Part shown: positions 32,432 through 41,869 of the stretch, one piece after another
Position numbering within the stretch: position 1 is the first letter of the stretch
Layout of the letters: every line of letters begins with the position of its first letter
Assembly: GCA_023664735.1 (NCBI GenBank)
Contig: JAMPFB010000003.1
Span: forward strand, 22,297-86,296
Length of the DNA stretch: 64,000 nucleotides
Direction: 5' to 3'
Source: Robinsoniella sp.
GTDB taxonomy: Bacteria; Bacillota; Clostridia; Lachnospirales; Lachnospiraceae
The notes under the pieces: generated by a model
The model's database searches: none
What the model was told of the DNA's origin: nothing
Seen by the model: the letters and a program-made list of their open reading frames with translations, nothing else
Made by a program: the position numbers and the translations under genes

Positions 32432-35400
32432 ATGGCGAATGTGAAACGTATCTATGTAGAAAAGAAAGCGGATTTTGCAGTAAAAGCAAAAGAATTAAAA
32501 GAAGAAGTGGTTAGCTACCTTGGAATTACGGGAATTTCCCAAGTGAGAGTGTTAATCCGGTATGATGTGGAGAACCTTTCCGATGATATTTTTGAAAAAG
32601 CCTGCAAAACCGTCTTTAGCGAGCCTCCTGTAGATATTTTATTTTATGAGACCTTTGATATGGCAGATAATGCAAGGGTGTTCAGCGTGGAATATCTTCC
32701 GGGACAATTTGACCAGCGGGCGGATTCCGCAGTGCAATGCGTGAGGTTTTTAAAGGAAGACGAAGAACCAGTTATCAAAACTGCTGTTACCTACGTATTT
32801 GAAGGAAGCATTCGTGATGATGAATTTGAAAAAATAAAGGCATACTGTATCAATCCGGTGGATTCCAAGGAAACGGATATGGTAAAACCGGACACCCTGA
32901 TAACAGAATTTGAAGAGCCGGAAGATGTGCTTGTTTTTGATGGATTTAAGGATATGTCAAAAGAAGAGCTGAAAGGGCTCTATGATTCTTTAGGACTTGC
33001 CATGACCTTTCAGGATTTTCTGCATATTCAGACTTATTTTAAGGGAGAAGAAAACAGAGACCCTTCCATGACGGAAATACGGGTGTTGGATACTTATTGG
33101 TCTGACCATTGCCGTCACACGACTTTTTCCACTGAGCTGAAAAATATAGAATTTGAAGATGGCTATTATAAGGCGCCAATCGTAAAGACCTATGAAAATT
33201 ATTTAGAGACGAGAGAAGAGATTTTTAAAGGAAGAGATGATAAATTTGTCTGCCTGATGGATTTGGCATTAATGGCAATGCGGAAGCTGAAAAAGGAAGG
33301 CAGGCTGCAGGATTTGGAGGAATCCGATGAAATCAATGCCTGCTCTATTGTAGTCCCGGTGGAAATTGACGGAAAAGAAGAGGAATGGCTGGTATTTTTT
33401 AAAAATGAAACCCACAACCATCCTACGGAAATCGAGCCGTTTGGTGGTGCTGCAACCTGCTTGGGCGGCGCTATCCGTGACCCGCTGTCGGGAAGAGGGT
33501 ATGTATATCAGGCAATGCGTGTAACAGGTGCGGCAGACCCTACTGTTCCGGTGGAAGAAACCTTAAAGGGAAAGCTGCCCCAGAAAAAGCTGGTCCGTGG
33601 TGCAGCAAATGGTTATTCCTCTTATGGAAACCAAATTGGACTTGCTACAGGATTGGTTAAGGAGATTTACCATCCCGATTATGTGGCTAAGAGAATGGAA
33701 ATTGGCGCTGTTATGGGTGCAGCTCCTCGAAAAAACGTGATTCGGGAAACCTCTGATCCGGGAGACATTATTATATTATTGGGAGGAAGGACAGGACGTG
33801 ATGGCTGTGGCGGTGCAACCGGTTCTTCTAAAGTCCATACGGAAGCATCCATTGAAACATGCGGCGCAGAGGTGCAAAAAGGAAATGCGCCTACGGAACG
33901 TAAGATTCAAAGGTTATTCCGCAGGGAGGAAGTAAGCAGGCTCATTAAAAAGTGTAATGATTTCGGCGCTGGTGGTGTTTCTGTTGCTATTGGCGAACTG
34001 GCAGACGGATTGATTGTAGATTTGGATAAGGTTCCAAAGAAATATGCGGGGCTGGATGGAACAGAGCTTGCTATTTCTGAGTCACAGGAAAGAATGGCTG
34101 TTGTGGTTGACAAAAAGGATGTGGAGCAGTTTTTGGCATATGCAGCAGAGGAAAATCTGGAAGCAGTGGAAGTGGCAGAGGTTACAGAAGCCCCAAGATT
34201 GATTTTAAAATGGCGTGGAAAAGAAATCGTAAACATTGCAAGGGCATTTTTGGATACCAATGGAGCACATCAGGAAACTGATGTAAAGGTGGACATGCCT
34301 GCAAAAGAGGAAAATTATTTTGCAAAGCCTGCACTTCCCAAAGTGGAAGAAGCGATAAAGGCTGGAGATATGAAAACAGCATGGCTGGAAACGGTCAGTG
34401 ATTTAAATGTGTGCAGCCAGAAGGGGCTTGTGGAAATGTTTGATTCTTCCATCGGAGCAGCAAGTGTTTATATGCCTTATGGCGGTAAGTATCAGTTGAC
34501 GGAAACCCAGACCATGATTGCAAAGCTTCCTGTATTAAAGGGAGATACGGATGTGGTTACGATGATGAGCTATGGCTTTGACCCCTATCTTTCCAGTTGG
34601 AGCCCATACCATGGTGCAGTATATGCTGTGTTAGAGTCTATGGCAAAGATTGTGGCAGCAGGCGGAGATTATAAGAAGATTCGTTTTACCTTCCAAGAGT
34701 ATTTCAGACGCATGACAGACGATCCGGAACGTTGGAGCCAGCCATTTGCAGCATTGCTTGGAGCATACGATGCCCAAATGGGCTTCGGCCTTCCAAGTAT
34801 TGGAGGAAAGGACAGCATGTCAGGAACATTTAATGAAATAGATGTACCACCGACACTTGTGTCGTTTGCAGTGGATTTGGGAAAATATCAGGATGTAATC
34901 ACTCCGGAGCTAAAACAATTGGGCAATAAAATTGTGAAATTGGAAATACCTAGAAATGAATATGATTTGCCAAGTTATGACAGGGCAATGGAAATATTTG
35001 AAGCATGTCATATCCTGATTCAGAATAAGACAATCGTGTCAGCTTATGCCATGTCTGCAAATGGCATTGCAGCAGCAGTAACTAAGATGGCATTTGGAAA
35101 CAAGCTGGGATTTGTGGCAGAAAATAGCCTTCCATTAGAGGCGTTTTTCCAAAATGAACTGGGTAATTTATTAGTGGAAATACCGGAAGAAAAGCTTTCG
35201 GAAGTTCAGATTCCTTATACTGTAATTGGTCAGGTCAGTGAAAGTGGATTTACTTATCAGGATGTGACGATTTCCACGGAGGAAGCGCTTTTAGCATGGA
35301 GCGGGAAACTGGAAAAGGTGTTCCCCACAAAAGCAGTAAAAGATGCGACAGTGATTGAAACAAAGCTTTATGATACAAAGGATGTTTATATCTGTAAAAA

Positions 35401-36208
35401 TAAAGTAGCAAAGCCTACAGTATTTATTCCAGTATTTCCGGGAACCAACTGCGAATATGACAGCACGAGAGCCTTTGAAAGAGCAGGTGCTAATGTTATT
35501 ACAAAGGTATTTAAGAATCTCACTGCAGAAGATATTAGAGACAGTGTGGAGGAATTTGAAAAAGCCATTTCAAAGTCGCAGATTATTATGTTTCCGGGAG
35601 GCTTTTCCGCAGGAGATGAGCCGGATGGAAGCGCAAAGTTTTTTGCAACGGCCTTCCAGAATGAAAAGATGAAGGAAGCAGTCACGAAGCTTTTGCAGGA
35701 AAGAGACGGGCTGGCACTGGGTATCTGTAATGGCTTTCAGGCATTGATTAAGCTGGGACTGGTGCCATATGGCGAAATCACAGGACAAAAGGAGGACTCC
35801 CCAACCCTGACATTTAATACAATAAACCGCCATATCTCCAAAATGGTATATACGAAAGTAGTAACCAATAAATCCCCATGGCTTTTAGGCGCAGAGCTTG
35901 GAAAAACATATGTAACACCTGCTTCCCACGGAGAAGGCAGGTTTGTAGCAAGCAGGGAATGGATTGAGAAATTGTTTGCAAATGGGCAGGTGGCAACACA
36001 ATATGCTGACTTTAACGGAAATATTTCCATGGATGAAGAGTGGAACGTAAACGGCTCTTATGCTGCTATTGAAGGAATTACTTCTGCCGATGGCAGATGC
36101 CTTGGAAAAATGGCCCATGTGGAAAGAAGAGATACGGCAGTTGCCATGAATATTTATGGTGAACAGGATATGAAGATATTTGAATCTGGAGTGGAGTATT
36201 TTAAATAA
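32432..36208 (+). CDS. purL: Phosphoribosylformylglycinamidine synthase, single-chain
   Basis: 1258 residues, the fused form with synthetase and glutaminase in one chain. Synthetase signatures include FKNETHNHPTEIEPFGGAAT, GRDGCGGATGSSK and PSIGGKDSMSGTF. The C-terminal glutaminase (about 990-1258) starts VFIPVFPGTNCEYDSTRAFE. Its nucleophile is in LGICNGFQALIKLG, and the catalytic His/Glu lie in the C-terminal part (SHGEGRF). It makes FGAM from FGAR, glutamine and ATP in purine synthesis. GGAGGAG precedes the ATG. It is a single gene with its own promoter and terminator. This clostridial single-chain type lacks the separate PurS/PurQ subunits of Bacillus. Confidence 0.95.
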   Translation: MANVKRIYVEKKADFAVKAKELKEEVVSYLGITGISQVRVLIRYDVENLSDDIFEKACKTVFSEPPVDILFYETFDMADNARVFSVEYLPGQFDQRADSAVQCVRFLKEDEEPVIKTAVTYVFEGSIRDDEFEKIKAYCINPVDSKETDMVKPDTLITEFEEPEDVLVFDGFKDMSKEELKGLYDSLGLAMTFQDFLHIQTYFKGEENRDPSMTEIRVLDTYWSDHCRHTTFSTELKNIEFEDGYYKAPIVKTYENYLETREEIFKGRDDKFVCLMDLALMAMRKLKKEGRLQDLEESDEINACSIVVPVEIDGKEEEWLVFFKNETHNHPTEIEPFGGAATCLGGAIRDPLSGRGYVYQAMRVTGAADPTVPVEETLKGKLPQKKLVRGAANGYSSYGNQIGLATGLVKEIYHPDYVAKRMEIGAVMGAAPRKNVIRETSDPGDIIILLGGRTGRDGCGGATGSSKVHTEASIETCGAEVQKGNAPTERKIQRLFRREEVSRLIKKCNDFGAGGVSVAIGELADGLIVDLDKVPKKYAGLDGTELAISESQERMAVVVDKKDVEQFLAYAAEENLEAVEVAEVTEAPRLILKWRGKEIVNIARAFLDTNGAHQETDVKVDMPAKEENYFAKPALPKVEEAIKAGDMKTAWLETVSDLNVCSQKGLVEMFDSSIGAASVYMPYGGKYQLTETQTMIAKLPVLKGDTDVVTMMSYGFDPYLSSWSPYHGAVYAVLESMAKIVAAGGDYKKIRFTFQEYFRRMTDDPERWSQPFAALLGAYDAQMGFGLPSIGGKDSMSGTFNEIDVPPTLVSFAVDLGKYQDVITPELKQLGNKIVKLEIPRNEYDLPSYDRAMEIFEACHILIQNKTIVSAYAMSANGIAAAVTKMAFGNKLGFVAENSLPLEAFFQNELGNLLVEIPEEKLSEVQIPYTVIGQVSESGFTYQDVTISTEEALLAWSGKLEKVFPTKAVKDATVIETKLYDTKDVYICKNKVAKPTVFIPVFPGTNCEYDSTRAFERAGANVITKVFKNLTAEDIRDSVEEFEKAISKSQIIMFPGGFSAGDEPDGSAKFFATAFQNEKMKEAVTKLLQERDGLALGICNGFQALIKLGLVPYGEITGQKEDSPTLTFNTINRHISKMVYTKVVTNKSPWLLGAELGKTYVTPASHGEGRFVASREWIEKLFANGQVATQYADFNGNISMDEEWNVNGSYAAIEGITSADGRCLGKMAHVERRDTAVAMNIYGEQDMKIFESGVEYFK

Positions 36209-36300
36209 GGAAAATGCGTACCTTAAGGCACATTCGATTATCCTGTGAGGTAATCAGTCGTAGCTCTAAAAAGAGAAAGCAGAGCAAACAGAACAAACAA

Positions 36301-36342
36301 ACGACATTGCAGAGAAGAAACCTTCCTGCAATGTCGTTTTTA
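36301..36342 (+). terminator. Rho-independent terminator after purL
   Basis: ACGACATTGCAG and CTGCAATGTCGT form a perfect 12-bp stem, followed by TTTT. Confidence 0.9.
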
Positions 36343-36405
36343 TTCAGGAGGAGCATCTATAATTTTATAGAAATATAGTTTTGTACAAATTAGATTGACA
36401 TCATT

Positions 36406-36822
36406 TTATATTTGTCTATGGTCTAAAAATCTTATTTTCGGTTCCTCTCTTTTTGGTTTTTCCATTGTATTGGCAGGCATATCACTTTTCAGTGCATTCT
36501 CCACCTCATGTAAAAGCTGGCTCTGGCATATATTACAAAATTGCCCTATAGGAATAGGACGGCCACATCTTTCGCAGCTTGAATATGCTTCCTGCTCATC
36601 TGATAAATGGATTTTTTCCTCTCTAATCCATTGTTTGATTTGGGATAAGGCAATCTCGCAATCCTTTGCCACTTGTGCCATTCTTGCCCCTGTGTGCTCT
36701 GTTATATATTCTTTGACTACACAAAATTCTTCTTCCAATCTATTTTTGCACTCAGGACAAACCACGTCTCCTGTTAAATAATTGAACAGCCGTCTGCATT
36801 CCGGACATGTTTTTAATTCCAT
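36406..36822 (-). CDS. Zinc-ribbon/HTH protein similar to the YvyF (TIGR03826) flagellar-operon family
   Basis: 138 residues. An N-terminal CPECRRLFNYLTGDVVCPEC zinc ribbon is followed by an HTH-like segment (ARMAQVAKDCEIALSQIKQW, then IREEKIHLSD). A second cysteine cluster is CERCGRPIPIGQFCNIC. This order matches the YvyF-type proteins encoded near flgM in flagellar operons. Here it is a single gene, with no flagellar gene in the window, so the function may be general regulation. It is convergent with purL. Confidence 0.7.
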   Translation of the reverse strand: MELKTCPECRRLFNYLTGDVVCPECKNRLEEEFCVVKEYITEHTGARMAQVAKDCEIALSQIKQWIREEKIHLSDEQEAYSSCERCGRPIPIGQFCNICQSQLLHEVENALKSDMPANTMEKPKREEPKIRFLDHRQI

Positions 36823-37143
36823 GGATTTCCTCCCTTTTTAAAAGATTATGGTACTATGGTACTGCCAAATTATATATCCCGTCAAGGACATTTTTAAAAA
36901 CATGCTCTATGTGGTACATCCTCTGCGTCTGTGGGCTGAACTGTTAGCAATAGTATAAAGCTTAAAAATACCCATTGACAATCAAAAAAACTTTCTGTAT
37001 TCTATACCTACAGTCAAATATCCAAATATCTGGCATTTCGCCATTATTTCAACAAAGAGAAAAGAATAAAAAAGGAGAGTGAAAAAGACCAATATAGAAT
37101 ATTATAAAAAATACGAAATAAAATAAAAAAAATAACGTTTTTA
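36823..37143. other. Intergenic region upstream of the Rpn-type gene
   Basis: It contains a second promoter-like pair (TTGACA at about 36974, 17 bases, TATTCT) that has no nearby gene of its own, and the recurring motif GGGCTGAACTGTTA (36933-36946). The remainder is A/T-rich with no coding signal. Confidence 0.4.
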
Positions 37144-37172
37144 TTGCAAAAAAAGTCAACGGATTGTATAAT
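37144..37172 (+). promoter_or_regulatory. Promoter for the Rpn-type nuclease gene
   Basis: TTGCAA (37144-37149), 17-base spacer, TATAAT (37167-37172), about 90 bases before the start codon. Confidence 0.6.
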
Positions 37173-37264
37173 ACAGGAAAGGTATAAATGATAAATCAAT
37201 CATCTTTTTTGTCAGTTTCTATGTTTTTGCAATAAGGGCAGGAAATGGGCAAAGGAGAAGATGA

Positions 37265-38230
37265 TTGAGAAAAGATATTATTACAACAGGATATTTTCAG
37301 GATAATGAAAGGTTTGCAGATTTCTTTAACGGATATGTTTTCAGGGGAAAGAAGATTATTCAGCCTGAGCATTTAGTGGAACAGGAAATCCGGGGAGTCA
37401 TGGGAAGGAATGTGATAAGTGGTAAGGACGGCAGGAAATATTTGTATCGGGACATCCTGAAAAAAAGCTGTCAGGGAATGGATTACCTGTTATTGGGAAT
37501 AGAAAATCAATCGGATATTCATTATGCCATGCCAATACGAAATATGATTTATGATGCCATTGCATATGATGAACAGCTAACTAGCATAAGAAAAAAGCAT
37601 AGGCAGGTTCAGGATTTGGAGGGGGCAGAGAAACTATCCGGATTTAGCAGGCATGACCGCCTTACACCGATTATATCGGCTGTTATATATTATGGGAAAC
37701 AGCCATGGGATGGTCCAAAGGACTTGTTTGGTATGCTTCAGATGTCTGCGATACCAAAAGAAGCATTGAAATATATCAATAATAATAAAACTACTATTTT
37801 TGAAGTAAGACGTGATAAGGTGGATTGCTTTCAGACAGAAATCAGGCAATGCTTTCAATTTCTGCAATATGAATCCGATAGGAAGGCATTGAGACAGCTT
37901 TTGGAAAAGGACAAGGCTTATCAGAGGCTGAGCGAAGATGCCTTTGAAATGTTAAGTGTCTTATCAGGAGAAAGGAATTTGATAATAAATAAGGAACAAT
38001 ATGGTTCCAAAAGAGAAGGAGGCTATGATATGTGCAAAGCGTTTGAGGATGAGAGGTTAGAAGGAAAACGAGAAGGTAAAAAAGAAGGGATTAAGATTGG
38101 AGAAAACAGGGCGATTAAGAAAATGGCTTGTGGCATGAGAAGCCTTGGAATATCCATAGATCTTATTCTGCAGGCAATTATGGAAAGCTATCATTTATCC
38201 AGAACAGAGGCAGAAAGATATTTAAATTAA
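37265..38230 (+). CDS. Rpn-family recombination-promoting nuclease / PD-(D/E)XK transposase-like protein
   Basis: 321 residues with a TTG start after AAAGGAGAAG. The nuclease core shows RDILKKS followed by the E-x-Q motif in LLGIENQSDIHYAMPIRNMI. The block IISAVIYYGKQPWDGPKDL is the second family signature. A charged coiled-coil-like segment with G-K-R-E-G-K-K-E-G repeats precedes a helical C-terminus. Such Rpn/YhgA-like proteins are common, often multicopy, in Lachnospiraceae and promote RecA-independent recombination in Escherichia coli. It has its own promoter and terminator. Its role in this organism is unknown. Confidence 0.8.
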   Translation: MRKDIITTGYFQDNERFADFFNGYVFRGKKIIQPEHLVEQEIRGVMGRNVISGKDGRKYLYRDILKKSCQGMDYLLLGIENQSDIHYAMPIRNMIYDAIAYDEQLTSIRKKHRQVQDLEGAEKLSGFSRHDRLTPIISAVIYYGKQPWDGPKDLFGMLQMSAIPKEALKYINNNKTTIFEVRRDKVDCFQTEIRQCFQFLQYESDRKALRQLLEKDKAYQRLSEDAFEMLSVLSGERNLIINKEQYGSKREGGYDMCKAFEDERLEGKREGKKEGIKIGENRAIKKMACGMRSLGISIDLILQAIMESYHLSRTEAERYLN

Positions 38231-38247
38231 ATTTAAGGACATTATTT

Positions 38248-38295
38248 AAAAAAGGAGAAGGTATTTTCCAACTGGAAAACACCTTCTCCTTTTTC
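38248..38295 (+). terminator. Rho-independent terminator after the Rpn-type gene
   Basis: AAAAGGAGAAGGT pairs with ACCTTCTCCTTTT, with an inner TTTTCC/GGAAAA helix. Confidence 0.9.
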
Positions 38296-38326
38296 TGACA
38301 TATATTGACATATAGGGAGGAATGTC

Positions 38327-39223
38327 ATGAAAGAAAAAAAGATATTTGTAGTAGGTGGAGATAAGAGACAATATTATCTTGCTATGGAATTATGGAAAAA
38401 AGGATTTCCAATCACATGTTATGGAATGAAACAGTTGGAAGAAAGGGATTTTATAAAAACCCCGGAAACACTGGAACTGGGAATGATTGACAGTGATGTC
38501 ATACTACTACCTGTACCGGTTTTGCAAGATAACTTGCAAGTAAAATCAAAAGAAAAAACTATTTTATTGAAGGAGCTGGAAGACCAAATAAAAAAGGGAC
38601 AAATGATATTTGGAGGTAAAATACCAAAAGGTCTGAAGGAAATATGCCGGAAAAAAGAGGCACAGTGCTTGGATTACATGGAAATGGAACAGGTTGCGCT
38701 AAAGAACGCAGTGCCTACGGCAGAAGGAGCCATTTTAGAAGCTATGAAGCTAAGTAATATAGCAATACAAAAAAGTCGTTGTCTAATAATCGGCTTTGGA
38801 AAATGTGGGGAAGCTCTGGCGGAAAAACTATCTGCTTTAGGTGCTGAGGTTACGATTATGGCGAGAAGCGAAGAAGCAAGAAATAAAGGAGCATTTTGCG
38901 GTTATCAGACAAGAGATATGTTTGGGAAGGAATCGGAAGAGGAAGCTTCTTATAAAAAAGCAAAAAAAATGGATTATCAATTTATTTTCAATACAGTACC
39001 GGCAATGGTCATGGATAAAAATATTTTGAGGGATTTGCTGGAAGAAAAGGAAGAGGAAGAATACCCCATCATTATTGACATCTCCTCTGCACCGGGCGGG
39101 GTGGACTTTGAGTATTGTAAGGAAATGTCCGTAAAAGCAGGGCTTTATCTGGGGATTCCGGGAAAATATGCACCAAAAACAGCGGGTGTTATTTTATCGG
39201 AAGCAGTATTGCAACAGTTATAA
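38327..39223 (+). CDS. dpaA: Dipicolinate synthase subunit A
   Basis: 298 residues. The N-terminal domain begins KIFVVGGDKRQYYLAMELWK. The C-terminal NAD(P)-binding domain has the Rossmann glycine motif in LIIGFGKCGEALAEKLSALG. The ending GLYLGIPGKYAPKTAGVILS is typical of SpoVFA/DpaA. With DpaB it makes dipicolinic acid from dihydrodipicolinate for the spore core, in the mother cell during sporulation. AGGGAGGA precedes the ATG. It is followed 34 bases later by dpaB. This pair is the best evidence in the window that the organism forms endospores. Confidence 0.92.
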   Translation: MKEKKIFVVGGDKRQYYLAMELWKKGFPITCYGMKQLEERDFIKTPETLELGMIDSDVILLPVPVLQDNLQVKSKEKTILLKELEDQIKKGQMIFGGKIPKGLKEICRKKEAQCLDYMEMEQVALKNAVPTAEGAILEAMKLSNIAIQKSRCLIIGFGKCGEALAEKLSALGAEVTIMARSEEARNKGAFCGYQTRDMFGKESEEEASYKKAKKMDYQFIFNTVPAMVMDKNILRDLLEEKEEEEYPIIIDISSAPGGVDFEYCKEMSVKAGLYLGIPGKYAPKTAGVILSEAVLQQL

Positions 39224-39257
39224 ATTTGAAAAGAAGGTATCAAAACAGGAGGTTATT

Positions 39258-39848
39258 ATGAAAGAGTTAAAAGAGCTGACCGTAGGATTGGCGATTACAG
39301 GTTCCTTTTGTACATTTGATAAGATAAAGAAAGCTGCAAAAGAATTAAAGGAGACAGGAATGGAAATACAACCGATTTTTTCCAACCAGACAGCTACTTG
39401 TGACTGCAGATTTGGCAAAGCAGAGGAATTTGTAAAGGAAATAGAAGCGATTGCAGGTAAAAAAGGAATTTACTCTATTTGTGAGGCAGAACCCATTGGA
39501 CCGAAGGGCTATCTGGATGTGCTTGTAATAGCGCCCTGTACCGGAAATACTATGGCAAAGCTTTGCAATGGCATTACGGATTCCCCTGTGCTTATGGCAG
39601 CTAAGGCTCATCTTAGAAATGAAAAGCCTTTGGTCATTTCCATTTCCACAAACGATGCCCTTGGCATGAATTTTAAGAACTTAGGGCAGCTTATGAACAT
39701 GAAAAATATATATTTCGTTCCTTTCGGACAGGATAATTATGAGAAAAAACCGGCATCCATGATTGCCCATACCGAGCTGATTATAGATACCATACAGGCT
39801 GCATTGCAGGGAAAGCAGATACAGCCTGTGATACAGGGGTATGAATAA
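39258..39848 (+). CDS. dpaB: Dipicolinate synthase subunit B
   Basis: 196 residues from the ATG at 39258, directly after an AGGAGG site; upstream in-frame ATGs overlap dpaA and lack one. Flavoprotein-like fold with TVGLAITGSFCTFDKIKKAA at the start. The motifs LVIAPCTGNTMAKLCNGITD and VISISTNDALGMNFKNLGQL are typical of SpoVFB/DpaB. It acts with DpaA in dipicolinate synthesis. Confidence 0.93.
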   Translation: MKELKELTVGLAITGSFCTFDKIKKAAKELKETGMEIQPIFSNQTATCDCRFGKAEEFVKEIEAIAGKKGIYSICEAEPIGPKGYLDVLVIAPCTGNTMAKLCNGITDSPVLMAAKAHLRNEKPLVISISTNDALGMNFKNLGQLMNMKNIYFVPFGQDNYEKKPASMIAHTELIIDTIQAALQGKQIQPVIQGYE

Positions 39849-39885
39849 GCAGGAAAAGGATACAGCTTATATATTGTGCTCAATA

Positions 39886-41736
39886 TTATAAGCGGATTGC
39901 AACCCGGTATTTTTTCAGCCAGAAGTCAATCTGTAAAAGATAAGCTATCATCTGGGGGCCTGCCATAAGCTGGCCATACCAGGGAGAACCATAGTCTTTC
40001 GGATTTTTTAAGAAGGTTCTGACGCTTTCTTCATCTAAAAAGTGAAGAAGTGGACTGCCCCCATCTAAAATTGCAGTCAGACGGCTTGCCAGCAATTGTT
40101 CATAGGCAGGATGATAGGTTTTGGGATAAGGACTTTTTTTGCGGTATAAGATTTCCTGCGGCAGTAAGTGATTGCTGGACTGGCGCAGGAGATTTTTTAC
40201 AAGCCCGTCTTTTGCCTTCATCTCCCAAGGAACATTAAATACATAGGAAACCAAATCCTTGTCTGCAAAGGGAACTCTCGCTTCCAGACCGGAATGCATA
40301 CTTGTTCTGTCCATTCGATTTAAAAGAGTCTGCATGAAATAACGAATGTTCAAATAGGCTACCTGCCGCCTGTTTGCTTCCGTCTGCGTGTCGGTTGGAA
40401 GAATATTGATTTCACTAATGGATTTATAATAAGCATTTTGCACATAATCGTCCATTTGAACGGCTTCCAATACTTCTTTTTTTAGAAGAGACTGTCTGGG
40501 TGCAAGGGAAGGAGTCCATGGGAAAGTATTGCTTTCTAAAAATTCCGGCTTATGAAACCATGGATAACCGCCAAATACTTCATCAGCGCATTCTCCGGTA
40601 AGCACTACCTTATGGCTTTTTGCGACCTGACTGCAAAAGTAGAGGAGGGAGGAATCAATATCTGCCATGCAGGGCAGGTCATGGGCGGTTACGGAATCGG
40701 ATAACAAATCTGCCTGAGTCTGGCTGTCGCATTCCAGATAATGATGGATGGAGCCTAAATACTCCACCATTTTATTCACATAAGGCCGGTCCTCAGAGGG
40801 CTGGAAAGCATTTGCCTTAAAATAATCATGGTTATTTTTAAAATCAAAAGAAAAGGTATGGAGTGTTTCCCCCTGTTTTTTTAATTCCTTTGCGGCTATG
40901 CTGGAAACAAGGCTGGAATCAATCCCGCCGGATAAAAATGTACAGACAGGCACATCAGAAACCAGTTGTCCCCTTATGGCATTTTCCACCAGATAGCTGG
41001 TTTTCTCAAGAGTTTCTTCATAGCTGTCTGTGTGTGGTCTGCTTTCTAAGCGAAAATAAGTAGTTTCCTCCAGACCATATTTATTGATTGTAAGATAACA
41101 GCCCGGTTTTACTTCCTTCATTCCCAGAAAAATGCCGCTTCCTACGGAGCGGGCAGGACCAAGGCCAAAAATTTCATTGAATCCGTTTTTATCCAAAATG
41201 GCGCAAACGCCGGGAAAAGCAAAAATAGATTTAAGCTCCGAACTAAAAAGCAAAGTGCCATTATGAATCGTATAAAACAGTGGTTTAACCCCGAAAAAGT
41301 CCCGGAATAAGTAACAGGTTTCATGAGCCTCATCGTAAATGGCAAAAGCAAAAATTCCATTTAGACGGTTTACAAAGGGCGCACCATATTCCAAAAAACC
41401 GGTTAAGATTACCTCTGTGTCCGAAGTGGTGGAAAAATGGTGTCCTGCTTCTGTCAGTTCCTTTCTAAGCTGCTTGTAATTGTATATTTCTCCATTGTAT
41501 ACAATATGGCATCTGCCGCCCTGATACTCCTTTGTCATGGGCTGGCTGCCGGTCTCCAAATCAATAATGGAAAGCCGGCTGTGGGTAAGCCCGCATATAT
41601 TACTTAGAAAAATCCCCTGTCCGTCAGGTCCCCGGTGGGTAATCGCCTGATTCATCTTTTGGAGGATATACTTATAATCAGCCTCTTTCGATAAAAAAGA
41701 AGCCTTTGCATCAAAAAAACCGGAAATGCCGCACAT
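39886..41736 (-). CDS. asnB: Asparagine synthetase, glutamine-hydrolysing
   Basis: 616 residues. The catalytic Cys2 opens the glutaminase domain (MCGISGFFD), with VYNGEIYNYKQLRKEL and TTSDTEVILTGF as further family motifs. The synthetase domain carries the ATP loop in VCTFLSGGIDSSLVSSIA and the motif LTGECADEVFGGYPW. It makes asparagine from aspartate, glutamine and ATP. A clear AAAGGAGA precedes the ATG. A single gene convergent with dpaB. Near relatives act in exopolysaccharide or peptidoglycan amidation, but the motifs fit true AsnB. Confidence 0.93.
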   Translation of the reverse strand: MCGISGFFDAKASFLSKEADYKYILQKMNQAITHRGPDGQGIFLSNICGLTHSRLSIIDLETGSQPMTKEYQGGRCHIVYNGEIYNYKQLRKELTEAGHHFSTTSDTEVILTGFLEYGAPFVNRLNGIFAFAIYDEAHETCYLFRDFFGVKPLFYTIHNGTLLFSSELKSIFAFPGVCAILDKNGFNEIFGLGPARSVGSGIFLGMKEVKPGCYLTINKYGLEETTYFRLESRPHTDSYEETLEKTSYLVENAIRGQLVSDVPVCTFLSGGIDSSLVSSIAAKELKKQGETLHTFSFDFKNNHDYFKANAFQPSEDRPYVNKMVEYLGSIHHYLECDSQTQADLLSDSVTAHDLPCMADIDSSLLYFCSQVAKSHKVVLTGECADEVFGGYPWFHKPEFLESNTFPWTPSLAPRQSLLKKEVLEAVQMDDYVQNAYYKSISEINILPTDTQTEANRRQVAYLNIRYFMQTLLNRMDRTSMHSGLEARVPFADKDLVSYVFNVPWEMKAKDGLVKNLLRQSSNHLLPQEILYRKKSPYPKTYHPAYEQLLASRLTAILDGGSPLLHFLDEESVRTFLKNPKDYGSPWYGQLMAGPQMIAYLLQIDFWLKKYRVAIRL

Positions 41737-41869
41737 AAAAATCTCCTTTAGGTGAATTTGTCTGGTTGCTTTTAGTTTATGAGGGATATGTGGGAAAAAT
41801 ACATGATGAGGGGGAAAAGAGGGAGAATGCCAATGGATATATTAGGAGAGTATGTTTCTGCGTTTCTCT

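Noticed and set aside
36974..37002. Promoter-like TTGACA-N17-TATTCT
   Set aside because: Not listed as a main promoter because the next gene is nearly 300 bases away and has a closer, better placed promoter at 37144; it may still be real.
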